Part shown: positions 52,435 through 61,139 of the stretch, piece by piece | How the letters are laid out: each line of letters starts with the position of its first letter | Numbering within the stretch: the first letter of the stretch is position 1 | From: Enteractinococcus helveticum | Lineage (GTDB): Bacteria > Actinomycetota > Actinomycetes > Actinomycetales > Micrococcaceae | NCBI RefSeq assembly: GCF_001657475.1 | Contig: NZ_LXEY01000016.1 | Span: forward strand, 112,871 to 176,870 | Direction of reading: 5' to 3' | DNA: 64,000 nt | Made by a program: the position numbers and the translations under genes | The notes under the pieces: generated by a model | Database searches by the model: none | What the model was told of the DNA's origin: nothing | Seen by the model: the letters and a program-made list of their open reading frames with translations, nothing else

Positions 52435-53342
52435 GCGCTGGCCTCCTGGTCGAGTCCAAGGAGTTTGACCGCGTTATCTTTCAGGATCAGCGGACGGACC
52501 TCATCCTTGATCGGCAGGTCTTCGAATGCTGCCAGCCATTTGGTCGGTGGGATCAGTGGGTAGTCGGTACCAAACAGTACTTTGTGTTTCAGCACGTTAT
52601 TGGATTGGCGGACCAATGATTCTGGGAAGTACTTTGGCGACCAGCCCGACAGGTCAATATAAACATTGGCCTTATGGGTGGCAATCGAGTTGGCTTCGTC
52701 CTGCCAGGGCACCGATGGGTGGGCCATGATGATGGGCAGGTGTGGGAAGTCAGCGGCGACTTCATCCAGCAGCAGCGGGTTCGAGTACCCCAGCTTGATG
52801 CCAGCGCCTCCGGGCAGCCCTGCACCCATACCGTTCTGGCCGGTGTGTGACAGGATCGGCAGGCCGATTTCTTCTAGTGCCTCCCACAGCGGGTAAAACT
52901 GGCGATCCGAAGGGTCGAAACCCTGCACTGAAGGGTGGAATTTGAAACCGCGGACACCTAGCTCGTGAGCTTGGCGTTTGGCTTCTTCGATGGCGGCTTC
53001 ACCATTGCGTGGATCGACCGAGCCAAATGGCAGCAGCACGTCGTTATTGCGCAGTGCTCCGGCGACCACATCGTCGATGGAGTTTGGCAAGTGACCGTCG
53101 AACTGGGTGCGAGCATCCAGGGTAAAGACGACGGCGGCCATACCCAGGTCGCGGTAGGTTTCAGCGATCTTATCAATCGACGGGGTGCGGTCTTCGGATT
53201 TGAAGTATTTTGCGGAAGCTTCGTAGAAGACTTCTGGCATGGGCTTGTGGCCCTGGTCGTCCATTTCAATATGGACGTGGACATCGACCGCGGAGATTGC
53301 GGAGACGTCAATCTTGGATTCGTATTTTGCCACAAATATCAC
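52431..53342 (-). CDS. Amidohydrolase-2 family enzyme (CouO/PhdB-like)
   Basis: This 303-residue TIM-barrel amidohydrolase has the metal motif VDVHVHIE near the N-terminus, RGFKFHPSVQGFDP, LPILSHTGQNGMG, and the aspartate in VLFGTDYPLIPPT. In actinobacterial hydroxycinnamate clusters this family (CouO) splits the 3-ketoacyl-CoA by hydrolysis, giving a benzoic acid and acetyl-CoA. The GTG start at 53342 directly follows the SDR stop; a second GTG lies nine bases later. Confidence 0.83.
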   Translation of the reverse strand: MIFVAKYESKIDVSAISAVDVHVHIEMDDQGHKPMPEVFYEASAKYFKSEDRTPSIDKIAETYRDLGMAAVVFTLDARTQFDGHLPNSIDDVVAGALRNNDVLLPFGSVDPRNGEAAIEEAKRQAHELGVRGFKFHPSVQGFDPSDRQFYPLWEALEEIGLPILSHTGQNGMGAGLPGGAGIKLGYSNPLLLDEVAADFPHLPIIMAHPSVPWQDEANSIATHKANVYIDLSGWSPKYFPESLVRQSNNVLKHKVLFGTDYPLIPPTKWLAAFEDLPIKDEVRPLILKDNAVKLLGLDQEASA

Positions 53343-54266
53343 TTAGGCCTTTGGCTGCAGTTCGGCGGGCAGTTCCAGGAATTTTTCGCCGACGTCCTGG
53401 AGGTTGTTTTCGATAAGCTCACGGCCTTCGGACTGCATGGCTTCGTAGCTCCAACCGCCTTCGCGGAATTCAGTGGCCACTGGTTCTGGGTGGCCCCAAA
53501 CCTGCAGGCGGTCGCCACCGACACCGATGGCCTGACCGGTGATGTTCGCAGCTTCGTCAGAGGACAGGAAGGCGATCAGACCGGCCACGTCGGCTGCGGT
53601 GCCAAAGCCCAGTTCTTTGCGGAAGAATGCTGGCATTGCTTCGCCAGCTTTATCAGCTTCGATGGCAGCGGAGAAGTATGGGACAGTTTCGGTCATGGCA
53701 GTAGCGGCAACCGGGATGATTGCGTTGACGGTCACGCCGGCGCGTTTCATTTCCAGGGCCCAGGTGCGAACCATACCCACGATGCCAGCTTTGGCTGCCG
53801 CGTAGTTGGTCTGACCGAAGTTGCCGCGCTGACCGGTTGGCGAGCCAATGGTCACGATGCGACCTTTGATTTCGTTTTCTTTGAAGTAAGCAAACGCTGC
53901 ACGAACACAGGTAAAGGTGCCGCGTAGGTGAACATTGATGACGGCGTCGAAGTCATCGTCGGACATCTTTAGCAGGCTGCGGTCACGCAGAATGCCGGCA
54001 TTGTTCACCAAAATGTCGAGAGTGCCGAATTCTTCGACGGCAGCGTTGACGAGTTTTTCAGCGGTTTCAGTGGAGCCAACCGGTGCGGTCACGCCAATGG
54101 CGGCGCCACCTGCAGAAGTAATGGATTCAACTGCTTGTTTTGTGACATCTTCGTTGACATCATTGATGACAACTTTGGCACCCTGGCGTGCGAGCTCTTG
54201 AGCGTAAGCCAGTCCAAGACCAGCGCCGGATCCGGTAACGATTGCGACTTTGCCGTTCAGTGACAT
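53343..54266 (-). CDS. SDR 3-hydroxyacyl-CoA dehydrogenase (CouM/PhdC-like)
   Basis: This 307-residue SDR resembles the dehydrogenase part of peroxisomal multifunctional enzymes: TGSGAGLGLAYAQELARQG, NNAGILRDRSLLKM, and the catalytic YAAAK. A C-terminal extension includes GVGGDRLQVWGHPEP. It would oxidise the 3-hydroxyacyl-CoA made by the MaoC hydratase. It is the first gene of the operon and is divergent from MarR. Confidence 0.88.
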   Translation of the reverse strand: MSLNGKVAIVTGSGAGLGLAYAQELARQGAKVVINDVNEDVTKQAVESITSAGGAAIGVTAPVGSTETAEKLVNAAVEEFGTLDILVNNAGILRDRSLLKMSDDDFDAVINVHLRGTFTCVRAAFAYFKENEIKGRIVTIGSPTGQRGNFGQTNYAAAKAGIVGMVRTWALEMKRAGVTVNAIIPVAATAMTETVPYFSAAIEADKAGEAMPAFFRKELGFGTAADVAGLIAFLSSDEAANITGQAIGVGGDRLQVWGHPEPVATEFREGGWSYEAMQSEGRELIENNLQDVGEKFLELPAELQPKA

Positions 54267-54284
54267 TGCTTGTCCTCACTTCTG

Positions 54285-54336
54285 GTTGGCCTAGAACCAA
54301 CATTCCGTTGACTCTAGAAATAATTGTGAATAACAC
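54285..54336. promoter_or_regulatory. Divergent MarR/SDR control region
   Basis: An inverted GTTGG-N7-CCAAC (54285-54301) and a plus-strand promoter-like TTGACT-N17-TAACAC (54308-54336) lie between the SDR operon and MarR. A MarR (CouR-like) operator is expected here. Confidence 0.4.
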
Positions 54337-54367
54337 CTATTGTCTATCTCAACCGATATTCTTGTAG

Positions 54368-54862
54368 ATGTCAATAATAGATGGGAAAATGTTTCACATG
54401 AACGCCGAACTACTAGAAGCCAATGAGCTCGATCCGTCGCCATTGCGGGATACCGAGATGGCCAAAGAAATCCAATTCCTTACAGCACGCCTTGCCGCCA
54501 AGGGCAACGCGTACGCCAATAAGTTGCTCGAAGAAGTCGACCTCAATGTTCGGCAGTTCTCCGTGCTGGCACTGGCAGCCTCTGAATTAAAGCCCACCCA
54601 GCGCGAAATGTCTTCGTTTGTGGCCTTGGACCCTTCGCAGATCGTGGCCCTAGTGGACACGCTAGAGGACCGCAACCTGGTCAAACGCGAAACCGACCGG
54701 CGGGATCGTCGTTCCAAGAATATCGTGGCCACCACCGAGGGCGAGAAGCTCTACCGTCAGGCGCGAGCAATCACCATGACCGCTGAAGATCATGTTTTAG
54801 CCAACCTAACGACTTCAGAACGCGATCAACTGCGTGCCCTGTTGACCAAAGTCACCCTGTGA
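54368..54862 (+). CDS. MarR family regulator (CouR/PhdR-like)
   Basis: This protein of up to 164 residues has the recognition helix LKPTQREMSSFVALDPSQIV and a wing with RRDRRSKNIVATTEGE. It sits between the side-chain degradation operon and the CoA ligase gene, exactly where CouR/PhdR-type repressors that sense hydroxycinnamoyl-CoA esters are found. The start is uncertain (ATG 54368, 54389 or 54398); no strong ribosome site precedes any of them. Confidence 0.83.
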   Translation: MSIIDGKMFHMNAELLEANELDPSPLRDTEMAKEIQFLTARLAAKGNAYANKLLEEVDLNVRQFSVLALAASELKPTQREMSSFVALDPSQIVALVDTLEDRNLVKRETDRRDRRSKNIVATTEGEKLYRQARAITMTAEDHVLANLTTSERDQLRALLTKVTL

Positions 54863-54879
54863 GACCCATTTTCCCTATG

Positions 54880-54909
54880 ATTGGGGCGCAGCGTATGCTG
54901 CGCCCCAAT
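54880..54909. terminator. Intrinsic terminator, MarR/ligase convergent
   Basis: ATTGGGGCGCAGC-GTAT-GCTGCGCCCCAAT followed by ATTTTTT: a perfect 13-pair stem with T-tract between the convergent MarR and ligase genes. Confidence 0.92.
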
Positions 54910-54921
54910 ATTTTTTAACTC

Positions 54922-56481
54922 TTAGTCGCCGTACATTTCCCTCAGTTGCGGCTTACGGACCTTACCGGATGCGGTGCGCGGCATATCCTCAACAAACACC
55001 ACAGACTTCGGAATCTTGTAACGGGCCAGTCGGCCATCAAGATACGACAAGACTTCTTGCTCTGTAATCTCATGCCCCTCTCGAACCATGATCGCAGCCC
55101 GTCCGACTTCGCCCCATTTCTCATCGGGCACCCCGAACACTGCTGCAGCGGCAATGGATTCGAGTTGAGCGAGCTCTTGTTCAATCTGTGCCGGGTAAAT
55201 GTTTTCTCCACCCGAAATGATCATGTCCTTGAGACGATCCGAGATGAATAAGAACCCATCTTCGTCCAGGTATCCCATATCGCCGGAGCGGAACCAGGTG
55301 CCTGAGTCATCGGTAATAAAGGAGCTTCTATTGGCTTCCTCTCGGTTCCAGTACCCCTTAATGACGTTCGGTCCCTGGATCTGTACTTCGCCGACCTCTC
55401 GTGCGGGAAGCACATTGCCATCAAAGTCTGCGACACGAATATGCGTGTGCATTTGCGGCAGACCAGCCGAGCCCATCTTTTCGCAAGAATAGCGCGCCGG
55501 CAACGTCGTCGCTCCCGGCGAGGTTTCCGTCATGCCGTACCCCATGGTAAAACTCAGACCACGATCCTCATAGGCCTCCAAAATGCGCAACGGCACAGCA
55601 GAGCCACCACAGGTGAGGTTTTTCAACGAGGAAATATCGGTCGTATCCCAGGCAGGATGCTCGGCAATCATCTGGTAGGTAGTCGGCACACCTGAAATAA
55701 AGGTAGCCTTGTGGCGCTCAACCAATTCCAGGGCCCGACCGGGTTCGAATCGTGGTTCGAGAATGACCTGCCCACCTTTCAGGAAGGTCGGCAGGACACC
55801 CATCCCCAGGGCAGCGACATGGAACATCGGTGAGATCATCAGTGCGACCTCATCGTTGGTGATTGGCATATCCGAGATAACGTTGATGGCGTTCCAGGTC
55901 AGGTTGCTGTGGCTAAGCATTGCACCCTTGGGATTGCCGGTCGTACCTGAGGTATACAAGATGATGGCCAGGTCTTCCAGAGCCACGTTGACACGTGGAC
56001 GCTCCGCATTTGCGCTGGCAATGACGTCGTCATACTGTTGTGACGACAGCTGCAGCCGACCGTTTTCAGCGGGAACACGTTCGCCGTCGTTTACGAAAAT
56101 CACGCGCTCAATATCCGTGCCTTCGACGCCAGCCACGGCAAGCGGCTCCATAGTATGGGATGCGATGAGCGTCTTGGAACCGGAATCCTCGAGGTGGAAC
56201 GTGACCTCTGGGCCGGCCAGTCGTGTATTGAGAGGAACGAATACCGCACCAATACTGCCTAGAGCAAAGAGAGTTTCCAGAAATTCCACGGAGTTTTCGC
56301 CCAGGTACGCCACCCGCTCACCCTGCTGCACTCCGCGGTCGGTCAGAGCATTGGCCAGACGATTAATGCGGTCACCGAATTCCCCGTACGTAAGTTCCAG
56401 ATCGCCTGCGGTCACCGCAAGTCGACCGGCAGATTTGACCCGACGTCGTTCAATCCAGTCGCCAATTCCGTGGTTTGTCAT
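54922..56481 (-). CDS. Acyl-CoA ligase (CouL/PhdA-like)
   Basis: This 519-residue AMP-forming ligase has IILYTSGTTGNPKGAMLSHS, MGYGMTETSPGATT, the hinge WFRSGDMGYLDEDGFLFISD, GGENIYPAQIEQ and the catalytic lysine in PRTASGKVRKPQ. It probably activates hydroxycinnamic or phenylpropionic acids as the entry step for the neighbouring beta-oxidation operon. It is transcribed alone, convergent with MarR, and is paralogous to the ligase at 30801. Confidence 0.88.
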   Translation of the reverse strand: MTNHGIGDWIERRRVKSAGRLAVTAGDLELTYGEFGDRINRLANALTDRGVQQGERVAYLGENSVEFLETLFALGSIGAVFVPLNTRLAGPEVTFHLEDSGSKTLIASHTMEPLAVAGVEGTDIERVIFVNDGERVPAENGRLQLSSQQYDDVIASANAERPRVNVALEDLAIILYTSGTTGNPKGAMLSHSNLTWNAINVISDMPITNDEVALMISPMFHVAALGMGVLPTFLKGGQVILEPRFEPGRALELVERHKATFISGVPTTYQMIAEHPAWDTTDISSLKNLTCGGSAVPLRILEAYEDRGLSFTMGYGMTETSPGATTLPARYSCEKMGSAGLPQMHTHIRVADFDGNVLPAREVGEVQIQGPNVIKGYWNREEANRSSFITDDSGTWFRSGDMGYLDEDGFLFISDRLKDMIISGGENIYPAQIEQELAQLESIAAAAVFGVPDEKWGEVGRAAIMVREGHEITEQEVLSYLDGRLARYKIPKSVVFVEDMPRTASGKVRKPQLREMYGD

Positions 56482-56568
56482 CTCACTCCTTGTGTGAATT
56501 CTTATGTGAGCGCCATCATACTGCTTACATTCTGCCTGAAACTATTGGCATTCGCAACGATTGTAAAA

Positions 56569-56990
56569 ATGACTCATAGTAAGGGGACTTGGTCACCTCA
56601 GCGCCAAACACTACTCAGTGCCGGGAATGACCCAGTAACAGTGGTCGCGAATAATATCGCAGCCATCCGCCATAGCTTTCCACCCCACAAGATGGTCTGG
56701 ACCGAAGATGGTTTCGACCATGCGCGCCAGGATAACCTGCTCAGCCAGTCACCGAAGCCTTCGGCTAAAGAGTCGATGAACCCCCAGTCGACGATCGTGC
56801 CGGGATTTTCGGCTTACACACGCAGCAATATGTGACCGGATGCTTGGAAGAACGCTTGATCGCCATCGACCTTGATCTGCAAGAACTCGTCGCTCACACG
56901 GTCGCCAAATCCCGCGATCCGCCTTGGAGTCTGTGGACCCTTGAACCGCCACACCCTTCAGGTCGGCCGCAGCTTCTGCAGGTTCAGTGA
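56569..56990 (+). pseudogene. Frameshifted coding relic of unknown function
   Basis: Two adjoining plus-strand frames both look coding. The first, from ATG 56569, reads LSAGNDPVTVVANNIAAIRH and HKMVWTEDGFDHARQDNLL. The second ends at TGA 56988 and reads GIFGLHTQQYVTGCLEERLI and DLDLQELVAHTVAKSRDPPW. The switch falls near 56760. I do not recognise the family, so this is a guess from residue composition. Confidence 0.35.
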
Positions 56991-57392
56991 CCTACAGATT
57001 CGCTTCCTTGATATCCTCAAATTCGACTCTGCAATACCTGAGGGCTGTCATGTACCTGCCCTGAAGCCTAGAAATTACAACACACCACTTCGCAACTCAC
57101 CAAGGGTTGTTACGTCAGTCACCACGCTGGAGCCAACTCTCCACGAGGCTCAAATGTCATTTCCAATCATTGGAAAAATCACCTCATCACATGTGACTCA
57201 TGTCATAGCATTTCGTATGGGCTTACTGATCCACACCGAAGCGAAGAACTTTATTTCAGTTAATACGTTGAATCATTACGAGTACCTAGCTCTAGCGCGT
57301 GAGCGGCCCCGGATCTTCCTATGTATTCACTCCATGGATTGAAAATAACCAGCAACAAACAATCCTACTTCCTCACCCTCAAGGAGAACCTC
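56991..57392. promoter_or_regulatory. Upstream region of third binding protein
   Basis: No gene is seen. A perfect TCACATGTGA (57187-57196) overlaps TGAC-N4-GTCA (57194-57205). The 16 bases GTGACTCATGTCATAG at 57193-57208 match those before the O-demethylase gene (62097-62112) at 13 positions. AAGGAG lies before the start at 57393. Confidence 0.45.
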
Positions 57393-58391
57393 ATGATCAA
57401 AAAGACTGCCAGCATCGCGAGTGTAGCGGCGCTCTGTCTAGCACTGACATCGTGCACGACGACATCAGCAGATAGCAATGTCAGCGCAGATGGCGCGGAT
57501 GGGCTTACGCCAGTCACTGTTGGGGTATTGCAGATCGCAACTTCGACGACGGTTCAGCTAGCGATCGATGAAGGAATTTTTGAGAAGCACGGACTAGATG
57601 TCAGCCTTGAATTTGGCCAAGGAGGCGCTGCGCTCCTGCCAGCAGTTTCAAGTGGTTCCATGGAGTTTGCCGTGGGCAATCCCTTGTCACTGCTAACCGC
57701 AGAATCTCAGGGCCTGGAAATGAGCATCCTGTCGGGTTATTCCCTGAGCTATGAACATCCCACAGACCCGGAAGAGTTCGCACCATCCGCAATCATTGTC
57801 CAGGAAGACTCTGGCATTGAAACATGGAGTGACCTTGAAGGCAAACGCGTCGCCACAAACACTCTGCAAACCCAAGGGCACCTGACCACCTTGGCTCTGG
57901 TGGATGACGACGGCGGCGATTCCGCCCAGGTCGAGTTCAACGAGATCGCTTTCCCCGACCAGCTGGCACAGCTTGAACAAGGCAACATTGATGCCATGTG
58001 GGTTCCGGAACCGTTCTTGACGATGGCTCTCAACACCGATGGCACAAGAATGTTGGGGGATCCGCTTCGAGCCATCGACGATCTCAACTCCATGGTGACG
58101 TTTAGTTCCCGAGACTTCGCCACCGAGAACCCTGACCTCGCGAAAGCCTTCACCGACTCGATTGCCGAGGCGGCAGAACTTGCGATGTCAGATGAGACCG
58201 AATACGTCCAAGCAATCTCAGACTTTAGCGACATGGAAGTTGAGCTCGTTGAATCCTTGAATCTGGAATACATTACTGCGGAGATGAATCCCACTTCGCT
58301 ACACGAACTAAATGAGATGGCCGTTGAATACGGTTTCTTGGACCAACCCGCAGATCTGGATGCACTGATAACCACTGCCGACGATAACTAG
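57393..58391 (+). CDS. NMT1/SsuA-type substrate-binding lipoprotein (third)
   Basis: This 332-residue lipoprotein has the lipobox LALTSC, then GIFEKHGLDVSLEFGQGGAA, LSLLTAESQGLEMSILSGYS, DSGIETWSDLEGKRVATNTL and DAMWVPEPFLTMA. It is close in pattern to the binding protein at 33615. ATG 57393 follows AAGGAGAACCTC. It is a single-gene unit ending in a strong terminator, upstream of a LysR gene. No ABC permease or ATPase is nearby. Confidence 0.83.
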   Translation: MIKKTASIASVAALCLALTSCTTTSADSNVSADGADGLTPVTVGVLQIATSTTVQLAIDEGIFEKHGLDVSLEFGQGGAALLPAVSSGSMEFAVGNPLSLLTAESQGLEMSILSGYSLSYEHPTDPEEFAPSAIIVQEDSGIETWSDLEGKRVATNTLQTQGHLTTLALVDDDGGDSAQVEFNEIAFPDQLAQLEQGNIDAMWVPEPFLTMALNTDGTRMLGDPLRAIDDLNSMVTFSSRDFATENPDLAKAFTDSIAEAAELAMSDETEYVQAISDFSDMEVELVESLNLEYITAEMNPTSLHELNEMAVEYGFLDQPADLDALITTADDN

Positions 58392-58420
58392 TTCTCCCTC
58401 AACGAGATGATGATCTGAGT

Positions 58421-58462
58421 CGCGTGAGGCCTGCTCACCAACAGGTAAGCAGGCCTCACGCG
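58421..58462 (+). terminator. Strong terminator of binding protein
   Basis: CGCGTGAGGCCTGCT and its exact complement form a 15-pair stem with further partial pairing in the loop. Confidence 0.85.
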
Positions 58463-58580
58463 CCTCACTATCAACTTCAGGTCATCCGTCTCGTAAGTAC
58501 GGTGGTCAAAAGTCTAAAGATAGCTAAAGGTCCAGCTTCCCTACTGCAAGAAACTGCCATGAGGGCATGGATTTGCCGGC

Positions 58581-58672
58581 CTTATTCAACCGTTGTCAGC
58601 CTCCAACTGAAGATTTGTCTAGCATCCGACAGCGCTCCCGAATCAACGAGAATATGGAGTCGGTTGAATAAG
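58581..58672. repeat. 12-bp inverted repeat enclosing 68 bases
   Basis: CTTATTCAACCG (58581-58592) and its exact inverse CGGTTGAATAAG (58661-58672) flank a 68-base segment in a 450-base gap without a clear gene. It could be a structured RNA, a small non-autonomous element or a regulatory loop. Confidence 0.45.
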
Positions 58673-58822
58673 TTAAGAGATAGCAACCCCCTGGCTACAG
58701 CAGAAAAGTTGAGCCCAAAGCAATGACTACTTTCCAGCGTGCAGCGACCGTGCGCTGCTGGTCACCTATCCGTATTGTCTAAGAAACTTCGGTCCAGGCC
58801 TCCTTCGGCACATCAACTCATA

Positions 58823-58834
58823 TGACATATGTCA
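58823..58834. promoter_or_regulatory. TGACATATGTCA palindrome upstream of LysR
   Basis: A perfect 12-base palindrome of the form TGAC-N4-GTCA lies 76 bases before the LysR start. The same form occurs upstream of the binding protein at 57194-57205. A likely LysR autoregulatory site. Confidence 0.45.
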
Positions 58835-58910
58835 CGATAGACCGCTTGTCCGGGCATAAGATTTAGAATTCCTAACAGCAACGTTTCTTGAACTAAAACA
58901 GGTGGCGAGT

Positions 58911-59858
58911 ATGGATCTCAATTTGATTCGGGTTTTCGTCGCAGTTTTCGAAAGTCGGACAGTAACCGAAGCAGCTCGACGACTTCACGTCACCCCTTCT
59001 GCGGTGAGTCAGCAGCTAGCCCGCTTACGCCAGGCTTTAGACGATGGGCTGTTCCAGCGTGAAGGCACATCAATGCTTCCAACAACTGTAGCCGCCAAAT
59101 TGTATCCGGCGTTTCGGGATGCCTTAATAGGCGTGGATACCGCCGTGGGAACTATCAAGAGCTTTGACCCAGCTACTTCGGCTCGAACTTTTCGTATCGC
59201 GCTGTCGGAATTGGGCGAAATCGGCTGGTTTCCGAATTTTGTATCCGAGATTTCTCGTACAGCGCCTCAAGTTCAGATACATTCGGTGGCGCTTGAGCCA
59301 GAAAGAACCGAGCAATGGCTGCAGAGCGGCTATGTCGACGTGGCAATTTCTTCTCAAGTATTGTCGAATCATTTTGAACGAACAGCAATCAAAGAACAGA
59401 CATTCTCCATCGTGATGTCGCATAGACATGCCCTGGCGAACGACGAATTCACAGTCTCAAAGTATGCCCAGGCGTCGCGCGTGCTGCTTGCGGGGGATTC
59501 AAGTCTCGAAGTGCTCCCTGAGGCTGAAAAACGAGCCGGGATTTTTTCGACTCCTCGCATCATCATCCAGCGCTATGCCACTCTCATGCCACTGCTCGAA
59601 CAACATCCGACGTTACTGGCAGTCATCCCCACCTCAATGGCCCACGGCTGGGCCAAGAAATTTCCTATCGTGGTTCACCAGCTGCCATTCGCGATGGAAG
59701 CGTTCCGCTTATTTGTTTACATGCGGACTCAGACACACGATGCTTCCGGTTTGAAGTGGTTCTACGATGTCGTAACGAAATCAACACTCGTCTACCCGAC
59801 GTTGTTCGAGTCCATAGGCGCACATGAGCATAACGCACGCAGCAGAGGGCGGGGTTGA
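58911..59858 (+). CDS. LysR family regulator
   Basis: This 315-residue LysR protein has an N-terminal helix-turn-helix (TVTEAARRLHVTPSAVSQQL) and a C-terminal periplasmic-binding-like effector domain (FRIALSELGEIGWFPNFVSE). ATG 58911 (MDLNLIRVF) is chosen, with AGGTGG upstream; the GTG at 58902 is in frame. It lies between two binding-protein genes and is clearly paralogous to the LysR at 61140, so the two may read related ligands. Confidence 0.87.
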   Translation: MDLNLIRVFVAVFESRTVTEAARRLHVTPSAVSQQLARLRQALDDGLFQREGTSMLPTTVAAKLYPAFRDALIGVDTAVGTIKSFDPATSARTFRIALSELGEIGWFPNFVSEISRTAPQVQIHSVALEPERTEQWLQSGYVDVAISSQVLSNHFERTAIKEQTFSIVMSHRHALANDEFTVSKYAQASRVLLAGDSSLEVLPEAEKRAGIFSTPRIIIQRYATLMPLLEQHPTLLAVIPTSMAHGWAKKFPIVVHQLPFAMEAFRLFVYMRTQTHDASGLKWFYDVVTKSTLVYPTLFESIGAHEHNARSRGRG

Positions 59859-59880
59859 TACCTCGGCGCATCAACCCCGC
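59849..59880. terminator. Bidirectional terminator LysR/binding protein
   Basis: GCGGGGTTGAT and its exact complement, with a 10-base loop, sit between the convergent LysR and binding-protein genes. Confidence 0.8.
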
Positions 59881-59909
59881 TTACAATCTTCGGGTCGGTA
59901 CTGCCAACG

Positions 59910-60941
59910 TTAGAATGATCTGTCACCAAGCAAATCAGAAAGGTTCAGCTCCCCTTCCAAGAAGCCTCCTTCAATAGCAAGGTCGGCAAGCACTTGTGTT
60001 GATTCGACATTAATTTTTTCTGGAAAATTCGGCAAGATGATCCGTTGGGCGAGTTCTGGTTCGATTCCCGTATACGTAGGCAAGACTTCTCGGACTGCCT
60101 GCTCGTCCTCTCGCGCAATCCGTTGTGCCTGAGCCATTGCCTCTTGAAACGCCGTAACGGTATCTGGGTTTTCATTCCAGAGATCTTCGCTTGTGAAATA
60201 GGCAGAGACGGTTAGATCATCGATAGGTTTCGCATAGGCTGACAACACATCGCGTCCACCGTTATCAATAACTTGGGTCAGGAACGGTTCTGCGACGGCA
60301 ATTGCATCAACCTGGCCGTTTTCTAATGCTGCTGGCATATCGGGGAAGCCAACTTCGACGAAGGTGACAGAGTCTGGATCGCCCCCGGCATCCTCTAAAG
60401 CGGCCTTGATCGCAGAGTCATTGATGTTTTGTACCGTATTCACCGCAATCGTGCGATTACTGAGGTCAGCTCCCTCATTGATATCGCTCTCTCCTGCCAC
60501 GAAGACGCCAAAGTAATCGCCTCCGACCTGCCCATTCGATCCGGACCCTGGGGCTACGGTTTTCAGATTCAAGCCGCGTGAACGCGCAATGAGTAACGAG
60601 GTCACGTTGGAGAAGCCAAACATAAAATCACCCGCAATAACTCCGGGGACTACCGCTGCACCGCCTTGTGCCAACGTCATGTCAATATCGAGACCGTGCT
60701 CCTGGAATATGCCTTGGGTCGACGCAATGTATATTGCAGCGACATCAACGATGGGCAAAACACCAGCGGTCAGACTCGTTATAGCGGCAGAACCAGCATC
60801 GCCTGCTCCGTTGGAAGACGCAGTATCTGACCCGCAGGCTGCGAGCATTCCCACGGCTCCTAGTCCGAGGCCACCGAGCAAGAGGCTCCGCCGAGAAAAT
60901 GGTGATTGATTTATTGAAGACGAAATGTCAGTTTTCCGCAT
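59910..60941 (-). CDS. Tat-type NMT1/SsuA substrate-binding lipoprotein (fourth)
   Basis: This 343-residue protein has a twin-arginine-like signal (SRRSLLLGGLGLGAVGMLAAC) with a lipobox, unlike its three paralogues. The core has GIFQEHGLDIDMTLAQGGAA, NRTIAVNTVQNINDSAI and DAIAVAEPFLTQV. The ligand is unknown but probably similar to the others. It lies between two LysR genes, without ABC partner genes. Confidence 0.83.
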   Translation of the reverse strand: MRKTDISSSINQSPFSRRSLLLGGLGLGAVGMLAACGSDTASSNGAGDAGSAAITSLTAGVLPIVDVAAIYIASTQGIFQEHGLDIDMTLAQGGAAVVPGVIAGDFMFGFSNVTSLLIARSRGLNLKTVAPGSGSNGQVGGDYFGVFVAGESDINEGADLSNRTIAVNTVQNINDSAIKAALEDAGGDPDSVTFVEVGFPDMPAALENGQVDAIAVAEPFLTQVIDNGGRDVLSAYAKPIDDLTVSAYFTSEDLWNENPDTVTAFQEAMAQAQRIAREDEQAVREVLPTYTGIEPELAQRIILPNFPEKINVESTQVLADLAIEGGFLEGELNLSDLLGDRSF

Positions 60942-61139
60942 GAATGATCCTTATATGTCACTTCACGGGAGAACTATCGGACGAAATTTGCACAACCGCC
61001 TTATAAAAGAACACGGTCGTTTAGAGACTGACAGCTGCTAAACTACCGGGTATACCGCCAGGGCGTCTATGATCACTTCGCTATAAGGGTGACCCAGCGG
61101 CTCACTCGGACGACAGATTCTGTAGAGCTACAACAGCAA

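Noticed and set aside
52965..53927. 320-residue plus-strand open frame across the amidohydrolase and SDR
   Set aside because: It spans two real minus-strand genes and their joint; composition (Gly, Phe, Asp, His rich) is typical of an antisense shadow.
57321..57392. N-terminal extension of the third binding protein
   Set aside because: The signal peptide and AAGGAG place the start at 57393; the extension has no conserved residues.
57000..58910. TPP (THI-box) riboswitch near the NMT1/THI5-like binding proteins
   Set aside because: No CTGAGA ... ACCC-type conserved core was found, so thiamine-precursor transport is not supported.
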